DNA of 64,000 nt from Clostridia bacterium (lineage in GTDB: Bacteria > Bacillota > Clostridia > Oscillospirales > Acutalibacteraceae). The first letter of the stretch is position 1. Every line of letters begins with the position of its first letter. The stretch covers positions 517,480 through 581,479 of the forward strand of contig JAFRMR010000003.1 in assembly GCA_017430535.1 (NCBI GenBank), read 5' to 3'. Below are positions 44,427 through 54,880 of this stretch, piece after piece. The notes beneath the pieces are model-generated. The model was not told where the DNA came from, searched no databases, and saw only the letters and a list, made by a program, of their open reading frames with translations. The position numbers were made by a program, and so were the translations under genes.

Positions 44427-45526
44427 GAAAGATTATTTACGGCATTTTTGCCTTTCTTTTCAACCTTAACAGAATATTCCCGGTAAAAGAAAACCGCATC
44501 GCTCTGGTTGCCCCCCATAAAGGCGGCAGCCACGATTCTCTTTGGGAAATAAAGGATTATCTTGAAAAGAACGGCAGTTATGAAGTAAAGTATATCTCCA
44601 CCTCGGCTTTAAGCTCCCCGGCAAAAGCACTTAAGCTTTTCTTTGCCGGCTCCCGTTACCTTGCAACAAGCAAATACCTGTTTTTCAATGATAATTTTAT
44701 GCCTATGGCATCAATGAACTTTTCGGAAAAAGCAAAGGTTATTATGCTATGGCACGCCGAAGGAGCATTCAAAAAATTCGGACTTATGACAGACCTTGAC
44801 CCGGATATAAAAAGAAGGCAGATAAAAAGCGGCGGAAAGCTCAGCTGTGTTATCTGCACATCTGAAAATATTGTGCCTGTTTATGCCGAAGCCTTCGGTG
44901 TGGATGAAAGCAGAGTACTGCCTCTCGGCTCACCCCGCACGGACTACCTGCTGAGAAACAACGGCAGTGAAGAGTTAAGGAAAGAATTTGATAAAAAACA
45001 CCCTGAATGCGAAGGCAAAAAACTGGTTCTTTACGCCCCCACCTTCAGGGATAATTCGGAAAAAGATGCGGAGATTCTCAGCCACATAAACGGCGGCCGG
45101 TTTGATTCGGAACTCGGCGGCAATTACGCGCTGCTGGTAAAGCTTCATCCTCAGGTTCACTCAAGCCCGATACCCGGAAATATTACGGATGTAACAAATG
45201 AAGACATTGCAGGCCTTACCCTTATATGCGATACGCTTATTACGGATTACTCCTCGGTCTGCATGGATTTTGCCCTGCTTTCAAAGCCCTGCATTTTTTA
45301 CGCCTATGACCTTGAGGAGTATGAAAACGAAAGGTCCTTCTGCTTCGGCTATAAAGACTATGTGCCGGGCCCGGTGGTTTATGATTTTGATTCGGTTATT
45401 GATGAAATAAAAAATCCCCGAAGCTCCGGGAATGCCGAAAGCTTCAGGAAATTCAATTTTGATTATATTGACTGCGGCAATACCGGAAGAGTGCTGAAAG
45501 CCGTTATTTCAGCCAGCCTTCAATAA
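44423..45526 (+). CDS. CDP-glycerol/CDP-ribitol polyolphosphotransferase (TagB/TarF-TarL family)
   Basis: This 367-residue GT-B fold polymerase/primase of wall teichoic acid has family motifs LWHAEGAFKKFG, LGSPRTDYLL, LYAPTFRDN, VKLHPQVH and DTLITDYSSVCMDFALLSKP, with the conserved catalytic-region His and the CDP-binding SS motif. An amphipathic N-terminal helix (KIIYGIFAFLFNL) may dock at the membrane. Its 3' end overlaps that of the oppositely oriented homologue by 23 bases. Confidence 0.88.
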   Translation: MRKIIYGIFAFLFNLNRIFPVKENRIALVAPHKGGSHDSLWEIKDYLEKNGSYEVKYISTSALSSPAKALKLFFAGSRYLATSKYLFFNDNFMPMASMNFSEKAKVIMLWHAEGAFKKFGLMTDLDPDIKRRQIKSGGKLSCVICTSENIVPVYAEAFGVDESRVLPLGSPRTDYLLRNNGSEELRKEFDKKHPECEGKKLVLYAPTFRDNSEKDAEILSHINGGRFDSELGGNYALLVKLHPQVHSSPIPGNITDVTNEDIAGLTLICDTLITDYSSVCMDFALLSKPCIFYAYDLEEYENERSFCFGYKDYVPGPVVYDFDSVIDEIKNPRSSGNAESFRKFNFDYIDCGNTGRVLKAVISASLQ

Positions 45527-46628
45527 GGCGGACCGCTCTTTCGGAGGAATGACCGTCACAGGCGCTGAGCTGTTCTTTGCGGAATTTTTCAATTCTGTCA
45601 AGGGGCGGCTCTTTTACTGCACGGCGGATGAAACCCAGAAGCTCTCCGGGATTTTTCGTCATCTCCCCGGGCAGATCCCCGGGATAATCAATATAAAAAT
45701 TTCTTTCGTATTCACTGAAATCGGGGCAGAAAAAAACCATGGGCTTTCCCATAAGAGTACTGTCATGAACAACGGAGGAATAATCCGTTATAACCGCAGA
45801 TGCGGCGGCAATAAGGGCGGTGGTCGACTCCCCGCTCATATCCCGGATATTATCATATCTGCCCTTTATTATCTCATAATCCGCCAGCGGATGGCGGTTT
45901 ACGATAAACACTTCATCTTCACTGAGCTCGCTGCTGAGTTGTTTCCAGGGGATACCCGGATCAAAAACAGTAAGCTCGTGATTTTTCTCCCTGAAAGTGG
46001 GGCAGTAAAGATATATTTTCTTTGATTTGAGCTCCGGATATTCCTCAAAGAATCTTTCCCTGATTCTTTCCGGATTATTCACCATAATATCCGTTTTGGG
46101 AAGGCCGATTGCAAGGCACTTTTCTTTATCTATACCGAAAGCCCGGGCAAAAACATCCCTGCTTTTTTCCGAGGTAACCGCAACGGCGCTGTATTGGGAG
46201 TGAGCGGCTTTTTCGTACCTTATATCGGAAGGATTATCTTTTACGGCATCAAGGGCGAAGCACTTGAAAGCACCGCAGCCGTGCCAGATCTGGAAAAGCT
46301 TTTGCCCGTTTTTAAGCTTCATGGCTCTCATATAGCCGCAGTAGTCATCCGTAACAATCACTCTGCTTGTAAGCAGATAGTAATAGGCGGCGGGTTTAAC
46401 GCGGATTTTATGGGGCTGTTTATGGGCAAAGATAACCTTTTTGCATTCAAGGGCATTATACAGGGCTTTGATATTATCAAGCAGCTCCCCTTCGGAGCGG
46501 ATTGTAAAGAAAAGCACCCTGTTCCTTACAGGCAGAAAATTACAGAAAGATACCCACAGTCTGTTGAAAAATATAAGTATTTTCCTGCGCTGTTCGTATG
46601 AAAGCAGTTTTTTAAGAAGTTTCATCAT
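45504..46628 (-). CDS. CDP-glycerol/CDP-ribitol polyolphosphotransferase, second copy, opposite strand
   Basis: This 374-residue relative of the upstream phosphotransferase has the family motifs LFQIWHGCGAFKCF, IGLPKTDIMV, LYCPTFREK, VNRHPLADY and AVITDYSSVVHDSTLMGKP. The N-terminus is basic and amphipathic (MKLLKKLLSYEQRRKIL). It faces the teichoic acid operon and the coding ends overlap, with no terminator between them. Two such enzymes fit a primase plus polymerase pair. It shares its upstream region with the lipid kinase gene. Confidence 0.88.
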   Translation of the reverse strand: MMKLLKKLLSYEQRRKILIFFNRLWVSFCNFLPVRNRVLFFTIRSEGELLDNIKALYNALECKKVIFAHKQPHKIRVKPAAYYYLLTSRVIVTDDYCGYMRAMKLKNGQKLFQIWHGCGAFKCFALDAVKDNPSDIRYEKAAHSQYSAVAVTSEKSRDVFARAFGIDKEKCLAIGLPKTDIMVNNPERIRERFFEEYPELKSKKIYLYCPTFREKNHELTVFDPGIPWKQLSSELSEDEVFIVNRHPLADYEIIKGRYDNIRDMSGESTTALIAAASAVITDYSSVVHDSTLMGKPMVFFCPDFSEYERNFYIDYPGDLPGEMTKNPGELLGFIRRAVKEPPLDRIEKFRKEQLSACDGHSSERAVRLIEGWLK

Positions 46629-46739
46629 TTAAGTCACCATACTGTTACGGAAGCTGCCGTTACCTGTAAAAATTTTCCCTTTTTTGAGCATAAAACGGAA
46701 ACTGACCGTATTGTAATAAAAGCTTTTTTCTTTCGTTTA

Positions 46740-46768
46740 TTGAAATTTTACCGCCGATGTGATAGTAT
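46740..46768 (+). promoter_or_regulatory. Candidate promoter of lipid kinase gene
   Basis: TTGAAA, 17 bases, TAGTAT, about 35 bases before the start codon. Confidence 0.6.
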
Positions 46769-46803
46769 ATCACCCGTAATTTTTTTTATTAAAGAGGTTA
46801 ATT

Positions 46804-47919
46804 ATGGATAAAAAGAAAGTTTTGCTTATAGTAAACCCCTGCTCAGGCAAGAACAAATCAAGGCAGGGCACATTTGATATAGTTGACCGTTTTTCATCTG
46901 CCGACTATGATTTTATTATTAAAACAACAACCTGTCAAGGTGATGCGACAAATATAGTGAAAAACTGTATTGATGACTGCGATATGGTTGTATGCTGCGG
47001 CGGTGACGGAACCTTTAACGAAACCATTAACGGCGTAATGCAGCTCCCTAGAAGAGTGCCCGTGGGTTATATACCCGCCGGCTCCACCAACGACCTTGCA
47101 AACACCATAGGCCTGCCTCTGGGCATAGGCCTTGCCACGGATGCCATAATTGACGGCCATAAAAATTCCTACGATATAGGCCTTTTCAACAACAGATTCT
47201 TTACTTATATAGCATCCTTCGGCGCAGCCGCTTTCCTTTCCTATTCAACATCACAGAGGCTTAAAAACATTTTCGGCCATAGCGCATATATCATCAACGG
47301 CTTCCTGCTTCATCTGCCCCAGACTTTCAAGAGCATTAAGCCCGTTCACGCTAAGATAGAGTACGACGGCGGAGTTATTGAGGATGATTTTTCCTTCGGC
47401 TCAATTTCAAACTCCACTTCCGTTGCAGGGGTTTTCAAATTTGCCAAAGATGATGTGAAACTGGATGACGGCAAGTTTGAGGTGCTGCTTGTAAGGAAGG
47501 TCAAGGGTATGGTTGACGCATTCGGCCTGCTTGACCAGGTTAAGAAAATGAACTATGACGGCGATAAGGTTATATATTTCAAAACATCCACAATAAAGAT
47601 AACCTTTGACAATCCCGTTGACTGGACTCTTGACGGCGAATACGGCGGCGCTCCCGAGGAGGTTTATTTCTCCGTTCTCAACAGAGCCATCGATATTTTC
47701 ACACCCGAAAACGAGATGTTCCTTGGCAATAAGATAGATATACCCGTGTTTGATGTTGCAGACGCCAACAGCGAGGAAGCAAAGCAGGAGGATACTATTT
47801 CAAGATTCTCAAGATTCAAGCGCAGGAAAAAGGAAGAGCATGAGGAAAAAGCCGAAGAAGAAACCGCCGAAGCTCCCGCAGAAGAAATAAATAACGAAAA
47901 TAATAACGAAACCGAATAA
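46804..47919 (+). CDS. Diacylglycerol/sphingosine kinase-family lipid kinase (YegS/DgkB-like)
   Basis: This 371-residue member of the DAGK catalytic family has the N-terminal VLLIVNPCSGKNKSRQG and VVCCGGDGTFNETINGVM, the nucleotide site, then YIPAGSTNDLANTIGLPLG. The C-terminal beta domain ends in DWTLDGEYGG. The last ~45 residues are a charged Lys/Glu-rich tail (SRFKRRKKEEHEEK...), not part of the fold. In Gram-positive bacteria DgkB recycles diacylglycerol made during lipoteichoic acid synthesis, which would suit the neighbouring wall polymer genes. The substrate is not proven. Confidence 0.88.
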   Translation: MDKKKVLLIVNPCSGKNKSRQGTFDIVDRFSSADYDFIIKTTTCQGDATNIVKNCIDDCDMVVCCGGDGTFNETINGVMQLPRRVPVGYIPAGSTNDLANTIGLPLGIGLATDAIIDGHKNSYDIGLFNNRFFTYIASFGAAAFLSYSTSQRLKNIFGHSAYIINGFLLHLPQTFKSIKPVHAKIEYDGGVIEDDFSFGSISNSTSVAGVFKFAKDDVKLDDGKFEVLLVRKVKGMVDAFGLLDQVKKMNYDGDKVIYFKTSTIKITFDNPVDWTLDGEYGGAPEEVYFSVLNRAIDIFTPENEMFLGNKIDIPVFDVADANSEEAKQEDTISRFSRFKRRKKEEHEEKAEEETAEAPAEEINNENNNETE

Positions 47920-48001
47920 AAGTCCTTTTTTTGGGACACAGATAATGATATAATACCGTTGGAAGCAATTTCAGCGGTATTTTTATTTACGGGAGAAAAG
48001 T

Positions 48002-51000
48002 ATGCATAAGATAGTTCTTTCCGGCGCAGGGGATGCCGGAAGCAAGTTTATAACCGGTGAAATAACAAGCAGGGTTAATGCCGGAAACTGCAGGATAACA
48101 CTTATTGTGCCCGAGCAGTATACCTTCACCTGCCAGAAGAATCTACTCTCATCCATAGGTCCCGAAAAGATGACTATGGTGGATGTATATTCATTTACGG
48201 AACTGGGCGAAAAGATAATCGGAAAACCTGCTTTTTATGAAAGGCGCCGCCTGAGCGATTCTGCCGCTGCGGTGCTTATGAGCCTTACCCTTGCGGAGAA
48301 TAAAGATAACCTTAAACTCTACGGCAGGCACGCCGAGCACATTTCGGCCGTAAAGGATTTCCTTGCCCTTTCTTCGGAATTCAAGCAGAACGGCGTTACT
48401 CCCGAAAAAATACGGCAGACGGCAGAGAATACCCCTGAGGGGCTGCTCAAAATAAAGCTTGAGGATATTGCGCTTATTCTCGATGCCTTTGATAAGAAGG
48501 TGGAGGGTAGCTATTTCAACCCGGATGACCTCCTGTCGGAGCTGCTTTATGCCGCAGGCCTTGATGATTACTTCAGGGGCAGAACCGTTTTTGTGGATTC
48601 ATTCCGCGGATTTACTGCGCCGGAATACGGCGTGATTGAGCGTATTATCAGAACGGCGGATGATTTCTTTATAACCCTGTGCGCAGATAACACCGAAAAC
48701 TTCGGGGATATTACGGACCTTTTTGCAAAAACGAAAAACACTGCCGGTATTATAAGCTCCCTTGGCTCGGATAACGGAATAAAATTTGAATATGATACTC
48801 TGCCTGAGCAGGAATATTACAGGTGCCCGGAACTCGCCCACCTTGAAAAGAACCTTTACCGCCCCGTGCCGGAAACATATGAAGGCAGATGCGATAATAT
48901 ACTGCTGTGTACAGCGACGGATATTTACCTTGAATGCGAGTATATTGCTGCAGGTATTAAAAAGCTTATAAGAAGCAGTAAATACAGGTGCAGGGATATT
49001 GCGGTAATTGCCGGAAACATTTCGGATTACGAAGCGCCCCTGAACGCCGCTTTTGAAAAATACGGCATAAGCTCTTTTGAGGATTTCCGAAAAAGTGCCG
49101 ATGCCTCCCCGGTAATAAACCTTGTAAGCGCCGCCCTTGCCGCTGTTTCGGATAATTTTGCCGGGGACAGCATTATGCGGTACCTTAAAACCGGGCTCAC
49201 AGGTATTCCCGATATTGATATATCAAATGTTGAAAATTATATTTATCTTTGGAAAATTTCCGGCAGAAAGTGGCTCTCTCCCTGGGATAAAAGCGTAAGG
49301 GGCTTTGAGGAAATAAGAGAAAAGGACAGGGAGCAGACGGATAAAGATCTTGCAAAGCTCAATGAAACCCGCCTTAAAATAATCGGACCCCTCAGCAGCC
49401 TTAAAAGCAGCCTTAAGGGCGGAGTAAAAGGGGCTGAAGCGGTTAAAGCTCTGTGGAATTTCATTGAGAGCATTCACCTGAGCGATAACCTGAGAAAAAC
49501 GGCAAAGGAACTGATTGCCTGCGGCGAAAACAATACCGTTGCGGAGCTTGACAGAACCTGGAACCTGCTGACCGGTATTCTTGATGAAATAAACCTGCTT
49601 ATTGAAAGCGAAACCGTTACTGCGGAAAAGCTCAGCTCCGTATTTGACCTTATTGTATCGGTGCAGACCGTGGGCAGCATACCCAGAGGCCTTGATGAGG
49701 TTACTATGGGCTCTGCGGAAAGGATGAGAATAAACGCCCTGCCCGTTATATTCATAGCCGGAGCAAACGAAGGGGTGTTCCCTCCCGCTGTTGCAAACAG
49801 CTCTCTGCTCTCGCTCAATGACAGGCGCAGGATGGAGGAAAACGGCATAACCCTTTCCGCCTGCGGAGAGATGCTGCTGGCAGATGAAAAGCTTATTGCC
49901 TACAGCAGCGTATGCGCGCCTCGTGAGAAGCTCTTTATATCCTGCTGTTCCTACGGCAAAGACGGCGCGGAAATGAGCCCCAACGAATTCTACAACGCAA
50001 TAAAAGATATGTTCCCTGCCTGTAAAGAAATATCAGCCGCAAAGCTCGACCCCGTGTTTTATGCGGAAAGCGACAGGGCGGCTTTTGAGCAGCTTGCAAA
50101 ATCCCGGGAAGGCAATCTCAGGGAAACACTGTTTAACTATTTCGGCGAAAAGCCGGAATATGAAGGCAGACTCCTCGCACTGAACAGAGCGGCGGGCATA
50201 AGGGATTTTTCCATTAAAGACAAAAACGCCGCGCTGAAGCTGTTTACCCGGAAAATGATGGTTTCATCCTCAAAGGTGGAAAGCTACTATTCCTGCCCCT
50301 TTATGTATTTCTGCAAATACGGCATAAAGGCAATGCCCAGGAGAAAATCGGAACTTGATGCTTCACAGATGGGCACAGTTACCCATTATGTGCTGGAAAA
50401 ACTGATTTCCGGCACGGGGCGGGAAGACCTTTTAAAGATGACGGAGAATGAAATCAAAGAAAAAATCAATCTCCTTATGGATGAATACCTCGAAAAATAT
50501 CTTTATTCCCCGGATGATATCAGATTTCTGTATGTTTATAACCGGATGAAGGATTCTCTCTATGAGATAGTGAAGCGCATTATTGAGGAGTTTGAGCAGA
50601 GCGAATTTGTGCCCGTAAGCTTTGAGCTGCCCGTAGGCCCGGGGGAAGAAGTGGAGGCATATATACCCGACGGCCCTTCGGACAATGTGAGCATTATCGG
50701 CAAGATTGACAGGGTTGATACAGCGGACTCCGCCGGCTCCACATTCATAAGAATTGTTGACTACAAATCAAAACAGAAAGAGTTTAAACTCAGCGATGCC
50801 GTGCAGGGTATAAGCATGCAGATGCTGATTTATCTGTTTGCCCTGTGGAAAAACGGAAAAAACAAATTCGGCGAGAATATCACCCCTGCAGGCATCCTTT
50901 ACTATAACGCCTCTACCCCAATAGTTTCGGCAGATATAGGCGAAACCGAGCAGGATAAGGAAAAAGCCCGTGAAAAGGCGGAAAAGATGACGGGAGTAGT

Positions 51001-51367
51001 GCTTGCGGATGAGAAGGTTATACACCTTATGTGCAGGGATGACAGCCGCAATATACTGCCTGCATCTGTAAACCCCTCTACGGGAAAAATCAAGGGAAAT
51101 GCCCTTTCGCTGAAAGAGTTTGAGGCACTTAAGAAAAAGACGGATGAGCTTATATGCAAAATGGCCGAAAACCTGCAAAACGGCGAAATAAGCGCAGTTC
51201 CCTCGGCACCGGCCGAAAACAAACTGCCTTGCAGATACTGCGATTACCGCAGTGTATGCAGCTATGAGGAGGGTATCCCATTCAGGCAGCGCAAATCAAT
51301 GAAAAACGAGGATGTAATAAAACAGCTTACGGAAGAAGGTGACGGCAGTGGAAGTAAAATGGAATAA
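48002..51367 (+). CDS. addB: ATP-dependent helicase/nuclease subunit B (AddB/RexB)
   Basis: AddB and AddA form the end-resection enzyme for double-strand breaks that recognises Chi. The product is 1,121 residues. The N-terminus is a degenerate helicase domain; the Walker A position reads GAGDAGSKF, without the usual GKT. The C-terminal nuclease domain has IRIVDYKSK (the DYK motif). Four cysteines of the iron-sulfur staple are visible: one in YYSCPFMYF and three in LPCRYCDYRSVC. Genes are in the usual addB-addA order, and the 3' end overlaps addA. Confidence 0.93.
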   Translation: MHKIVLSGAGDAGSKFITGEITSRVNAGNCRITLIVPEQYTFTCQKNLLSSIGPEKMTMVDVYSFTELGEKIIGKPAFYERRRLSDSAAAVLMSLTLAENKDNLKLYGRHAEHISAVKDFLALSSEFKQNGVTPEKIRQTAENTPEGLLKIKLEDIALILDAFDKKVEGSYFNPDDLLSELLYAAGLDDYFRGRTVFVDSFRGFTAPEYGVIERIIRTADDFFITLCADNTENFGDITDLFAKTKNTAGIISSLGSDNGIKFEYDTLPEQEYYRCPELAHLEKNLYRPVPETYEGRCDNILLCTATDIYLECEYIAAGIKKLIRSSKYRCRDIAVIAGNISDYEAPLNAAFEKYGISSFEDFRKSADASPVINLVSAALAAVSDNFAGDSIMRYLKTGLTGIPDIDISNVENYIYLWKISGRKWLSPWDKSVRGFEEIREKDREQTDKDLAKLNETRLKIIGPLSSLKSSLKGGVKGAEAVKALWNFIESIHLSDNLRKTAKELIACGENNTVAELDRTWNLLTGILDEINLLIESETVTAEKLSSVFDLIVSVQTVGSIPRGLDEVTMGSAERMRINALPVIFIAGANEGVFPPAVANSSLLSLNDRRRMEENGITLSACGEMLLADEKLIAYSSVCAPREKLFISCCSYGKDGAEMSPNEFYNAIKDMFPACKEISAAKLDPVFYAESDRAAFEQLAKSREGNLRETLFNYFGEKPEYEGRLLALNRAAGIRDFSIKDKNAALKLFTRKMMVSSSKVESYYSCPFMYFCKYGIKAMPRRKSELDASQMGTVTHYVLEKLISGTGREDLLKMTENEIKEKINLLMDEYLEKYLYSPDDIRFLYVYNRMKDSLYEIVKRIIEEFEQSEFVPVSFELPVGPGEEVEAYIPDGPSDNVSIIGKIDRVDTADSAGSTFIRIVDYKSKQKEFKLSDAVQGISMQMLIYLFALWKNGKNKFGENITPAGILYYNASTPIVSADIGETEQDKEKAREKAEKMTGVVLADEKVIHLMCRDDSRNILPASVNPSTGKIKGNALSLKEFEALKKKTDELICKMAENLQNGEISAVPSAPAENKLPCRYCDYRSVCSYEEGIPFRQRKSMKNEDVIKQLTEEGDGSGSKME

Positions 51368-54300
51368 AGACCAGCTTAAAGCCATTGAAGGCAGAGGCGG
51401 CACCGTTCTTGTTTCCGCTGCGGCGGGCTCGGGAAAAACCGCGGTGCTTGTTGAAAGAATCATACGCAGGCTCTGCGATACCGAAAAACCCGTAAGTATA
51501 GAAAACTTCCTTATTGTTACCTTCACAAGGGCTGCGGCGGCTCAGATGAGAGAAAAAATACAACGGGCTCTCAAAGACAGAATCGCAGCCGACCCGGATA
51601 ATGCGGTTATGAGAAGAAACCTTCTTATGCTGCCATACGCAAATATATGCACCATAGATTCATTCTGCATAAATCTTGTAAGGGAAAACTTTCATAAGCC
51701 GGAAATATCACCGGACTTTCAGATTGCGGATAACAGCGCCCTGGCAATTTACGAGGACCTTGCCGCAAATAATACGGTAGCCGCATTTCACGAAAACAGG
51801 CAGGATGAATTCCGGGAGCTCAACCTGCTGGTAAATGACAACAAAAGCGACTCCCGTATAATTGAGATAATCAAGGAACTTTATACTCTTTCACAGGCCT
51901 ATGTTTTCCCCGGTTATATGCTGGACGGACTTTATAAGGAATATACGGCGGAAAGCAGAATTGAAGATTTACCCTACTGTAGAGAATCAGCAGAAAATGC
52001 CCTCAAGTTTATAACGGGAAAGCTGAAAGATATTAAGGAGCTGTCGGACGAACTTAACCGTGAAATAAGGCTTGAAGGCGGCGAAAAAAAGGTTGCGGAA
52101 AAATACCTTGATATTTTCAGCGATGATTCCGGAAAGCTTGTTCAGCTTGAAAGCGCTCTTAAAAGCGGAGACTGGGCCGTTATAAACCGGGCATTTGCAG
52201 ATCTCTCCTTTCAAAAAGAAGCGGGAGGAGCGGTCACTCCTCTTAAGAGCAGATGCAAGGATATAAGAACATACACCAAGGATTTCTTCTGCAAAAAATA
52301 TCCCTGTTTCTATATTTCCTCGGAGGAATACAGGCAGTCTGTTGAAATGACCGCCCCCGCAATCAGAACGCTGATTGATGCGGTAAAGGAATACTCACAG
52401 GAACTCAGACGCATAAAGGATGAGGAAAACGCCTATTCTTTCGGCGATATTATGCATTTTGCCCTTGACCTTCTTGTGGAAAACAGAAACGGCGTACCCG
52501 TAAGGAAAGAATTTGCAAGGGAGCTGAGCAGTAACTACTCGGAAATACTTGTTGACGAATATCAGGATGTAAACAAGGCCCAGGACACCATATTCCTTGC
52601 CCTTTCAAGGGATGATACAAACCGTTTTATGGTGGGTGATGTGAAGCAGAGCATCTACGGCTTCCGCCAGGCAATGCCGGAAATATTCACGGACCTTCGC
52701 AAATCCATGAGTGATTATGACGGGAAAAATTACCCCGCAAAAGTCAACCTTTCCTGCAACTACCGCAGCAGAAAAGGAGTAACCGGAACTGCCAACTTTA
52801 TTTTCTCCGCTCTGATGTCGGAAAAAGCCGGCGGCGTGGACTATAATGAAACGGAGTTTCTGAACCCTCAGGCGGATTACCCCGTAAGGGAAAAGGGGGA
52901 TAACGACTTTGAGGTTTATCTGCTTGAGTGTGAAAAAGCAAAACAGCTTGAATCTCAGGCCGAATTTGCCGCAGAATACATAAAAAAAGCTGTTGAAAGC
53001 AAACTTCAGGTCGGCAGAACCGGAGATACACGGGATGCCCGTTACAGCGATTTCTGTATACTGATGAGAAGTGTTTCCGATAAGGGAAAAATATTTGTAA
53101 AAGCATTTGAAAATGCAGGAATTCCTCTTATTACCGAGGCAGAAAATTCTCTGCTTTCATCTCCTGAGGTTTCACTGGTAATATCCCTGCTCAAGGCCAT
53201 TGACAATCCGCTTAATGATATCCCTCTTACGGCGGTGCTGCTCTCCCCCATTTACGGTTTTACCCCGGATGACCTTGCCCTTATGAGAGCGGAGCACAGA
53301 GAAGGCAGAATATACGAATGCCTTGCGGCATACGCCGGAAACGGCAGCGAAAAGGCCGCCTCCTTTATTGCCGGGCTCAATAAGATGCGGAAGATTGCCT
53401 CCACCCTGCCTACGGGAGAATTTACGGCAAAAATCATAAACGAATCCGGTTTAAGAGCAATTATTTACGCAATGGCAAACGGCGGAAACAGAGTTTCAAA
53501 CCTGAACGCATTTATTAACCTTGCCGAAAAGTATGAAAAAACCGGCGCAAAAGGAATATCGGCATTTGTAAAATTCCTTGAGAAACTTGAAGGAAAAGAG
53601 GATGCCGTTCCCGCGGCAGGCTGTGTTTCGGCTTCGGATGCGGTAAGGCTGATGACCATACACAAGAGCAAGGGGCTTGAATACCCTTATGTGTTCCTTG
53701 TGAACTGCGAAAAACAGCACAATGATATGGACAGCAGTAACAGCCTGCTTGTTTCACGCAAAAGCGGCATAGGGCTTAAATACATAAAAGACAACACAAG
53801 ATATGAAACTCTGAGCCACCTTGCGGCAAAGGACAGCATAAAAGCGGATTCCCACTCGGAAGAGCTGAGGGTGCTTTATGTGGGCCTTACAAGAGCAAAA
53901 GAGAAAACCATAGTTGTTTCTGCCTCGGATGACTGGGAGGCAAGGCTTAAAAAGATATCCTCCGGCATTCCGGCCGGCGGCAGATTTTCACCGGAAGCGG
54001 TGCTTGATATGAAGAGCTATGATGAGTATATTCTTTCCGCTCTGCTCCTGCACCCGGACGCTCACGCCCTGAGAAATGCGGCGGAAATTGACCCGGGCAT
54101 AAAACATAACTGCGAAACCGGACTTCACTGCGAAATAATAAAATACAACCGGGAAGAAGAACAGCCGGCGGAAGAGGAAAAGCCTGTCTTCAGACCCGAC
54201 CAGGCACTGCTTGAAGAGCTGCGCAAAAGGCTTACCTACACCTATCCTTACGAAAAGCTGAATAAGCTTACGGCAAAAAAGATTGCTTCGGATGCGGGCG

Positions 54301-54875
54301 AGGAAGGATTCAACGAGGAATACTTTGCCGTTTCAAAGCCCGCCTTCACAAACGAGGGCAGCCTTACGCCTGCTCAGCAAGGTACCGCCACCCACAGGTT
54401 TATGCAGTATGCAGATTACAAGAGCGCTCTTTCGGATATTGAAAAAGAAAAAATACGGCTTGTGGATGAAGGAATGCTTACCGAAGCCGAGGCAAAAGCC
54501 GTAAACGGCGGCTCCGTGCTGAAATTCCTGACCTCTCCCCTTGCAAAAAGAATCTTTTCTTCACCGAAAGTTTATAAGGAGTACGGTTTTACCGTTTCAC
54601 TGCCTCTTAGTGAGGTTTACGCCGATATTGACCCGGATATTGCCGGGGATGATGTGATAATTATTCAGGGCGTTGCAGACCTTGCTTTTGAGGAAAACGG
54701 TAAGCTCATAATTGTTGACTACAAAACCGACAGAGCATCATCGGCAGATGAACTCAGGGAGAAATATACCCCTCAGCTTGATACTTACCGCAAATGCCTT
54801 TCCCGGGCGCTTAATATTGATGTGGCGGAAACAGTAATCTATTCCTTCAGGCTGGGAGAGGAAATCAGAATATAA
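51348..54875 (+). CDS. addA: ATP-dependent helicase/nuclease subunit A (AddA)
   Basis: AddA is a UvrD-like 3'-5' helicase with a C-terminal nuclease. The product is about 1,175 residues. Q-motif WNKDQLKAIE, Walker A VSAAAGSGKTAVLVERI, motif II VDEYQDVN, motif III VGDVKQSIYGFRQA, motif VI LRVLYVGLTRAKEK, and nuclease motifs GVADLAFEENGKLIIVDYKTD are all present, so helicase and nuclease look intact. The start is a GTG; the one at MEVKWNKD has AAGG nine bases upstream, and another GTG three codons earlier is possible. It overlaps addB by about 20 bases. Confidence 0.95.
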   Translation: MEVKWNKDQLKAIEGRGGTVLVSAAAGSGKTAVLVERIIRRLCDTEKPVSIENFLIVTFTRAAAAQMREKIQRALKDRIAADPDNAVMRRNLLMLPYANICTIDSFCINLVRENFHKPEISPDFQIADNSALAIYEDLAANNTVAAFHENRQDEFRELNLLVNDNKSDSRIIEIIKELYTLSQAYVFPGYMLDGLYKEYTAESRIEDLPYCRESAENALKFITGKLKDIKELSDELNREIRLEGGEKKVAEKYLDIFSDDSGKLVQLESALKSGDWAVINRAFADLSFQKEAGGAVTPLKSRCKDIRTYTKDFFCKKYPCFYISSEEYRQSVEMTAPAIRTLIDAVKEYSQELRRIKDEENAYSFGDIMHFALDLLVENRNGVPVRKEFARELSSNYSEILVDEYQDVNKAQDTIFLALSRDDTNRFMVGDVKQSIYGFRQAMPEIFTDLRKSMSDYDGKNYPAKVNLSCNYRSRKGVTGTANFIFSALMSEKAGGVDYNETEFLNPQADYPVREKGDNDFEVYLLECEKAKQLESQAEFAAEYIKKAVESKLQVGRTGDTRDARYSDFCILMRSVSDKGKIFVKAFENAGIPLITEAENSLLSSPEVSLVISLLKAIDNPLNDIPLTAVLLSPIYGFTPDDLALMRAEHREGRIYECLAAYAGNGSEKAASFIAGLNKMRKIASTLPTGEFTAKIINESGLRAIIYAMANGGNRVSNLNAFINLAEKYEKTGAKGISAFVKFLEKLEGKEDAVPAAGCVSASDAVRLMTIHKSKGLEYPYVFLVNCEKQHNDMDSSNSLLVSRKSGIGLKYIKDNTRYETLSHLAAKDSIKADSHSEELRVLYVGLTRAKEKTIVVSASDDWEARLKKISSGIPAGGRFSPEAVLDMKSYDEYILSALLLHPDAHALRNAAEIDPGIKHNCETGLHCEIIKYNREEEQPAEEEKPVFRPDQALLEELRKRLTYTYPYEKLNKLTAKKIASDAGEEGFNEEYFAVSKPAFTNEGSLTPAQQGTATHRFMQYADYKSALSDIEKEKIRLVDEGMLTEAEAKAVNGGSVLKFLTSPLAKRIFSSPKVYKEYGFTVSLPLSEVYADIDPDIAGDDVIIIQGVADLAFEENGKLIIVDYKTDRASSADELREKYTPQLDTYRKCLSRALNIDVAETVIYSFRLGEEIRI

Positions 54876-54880
54876 AAGAT

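Noticed and set aside
51339-51367. Frameshift between addB and addA
   Set aside because: The ~20-base overlap with a GTG start and ribosome site is the normal coupled arrangement for these genes.
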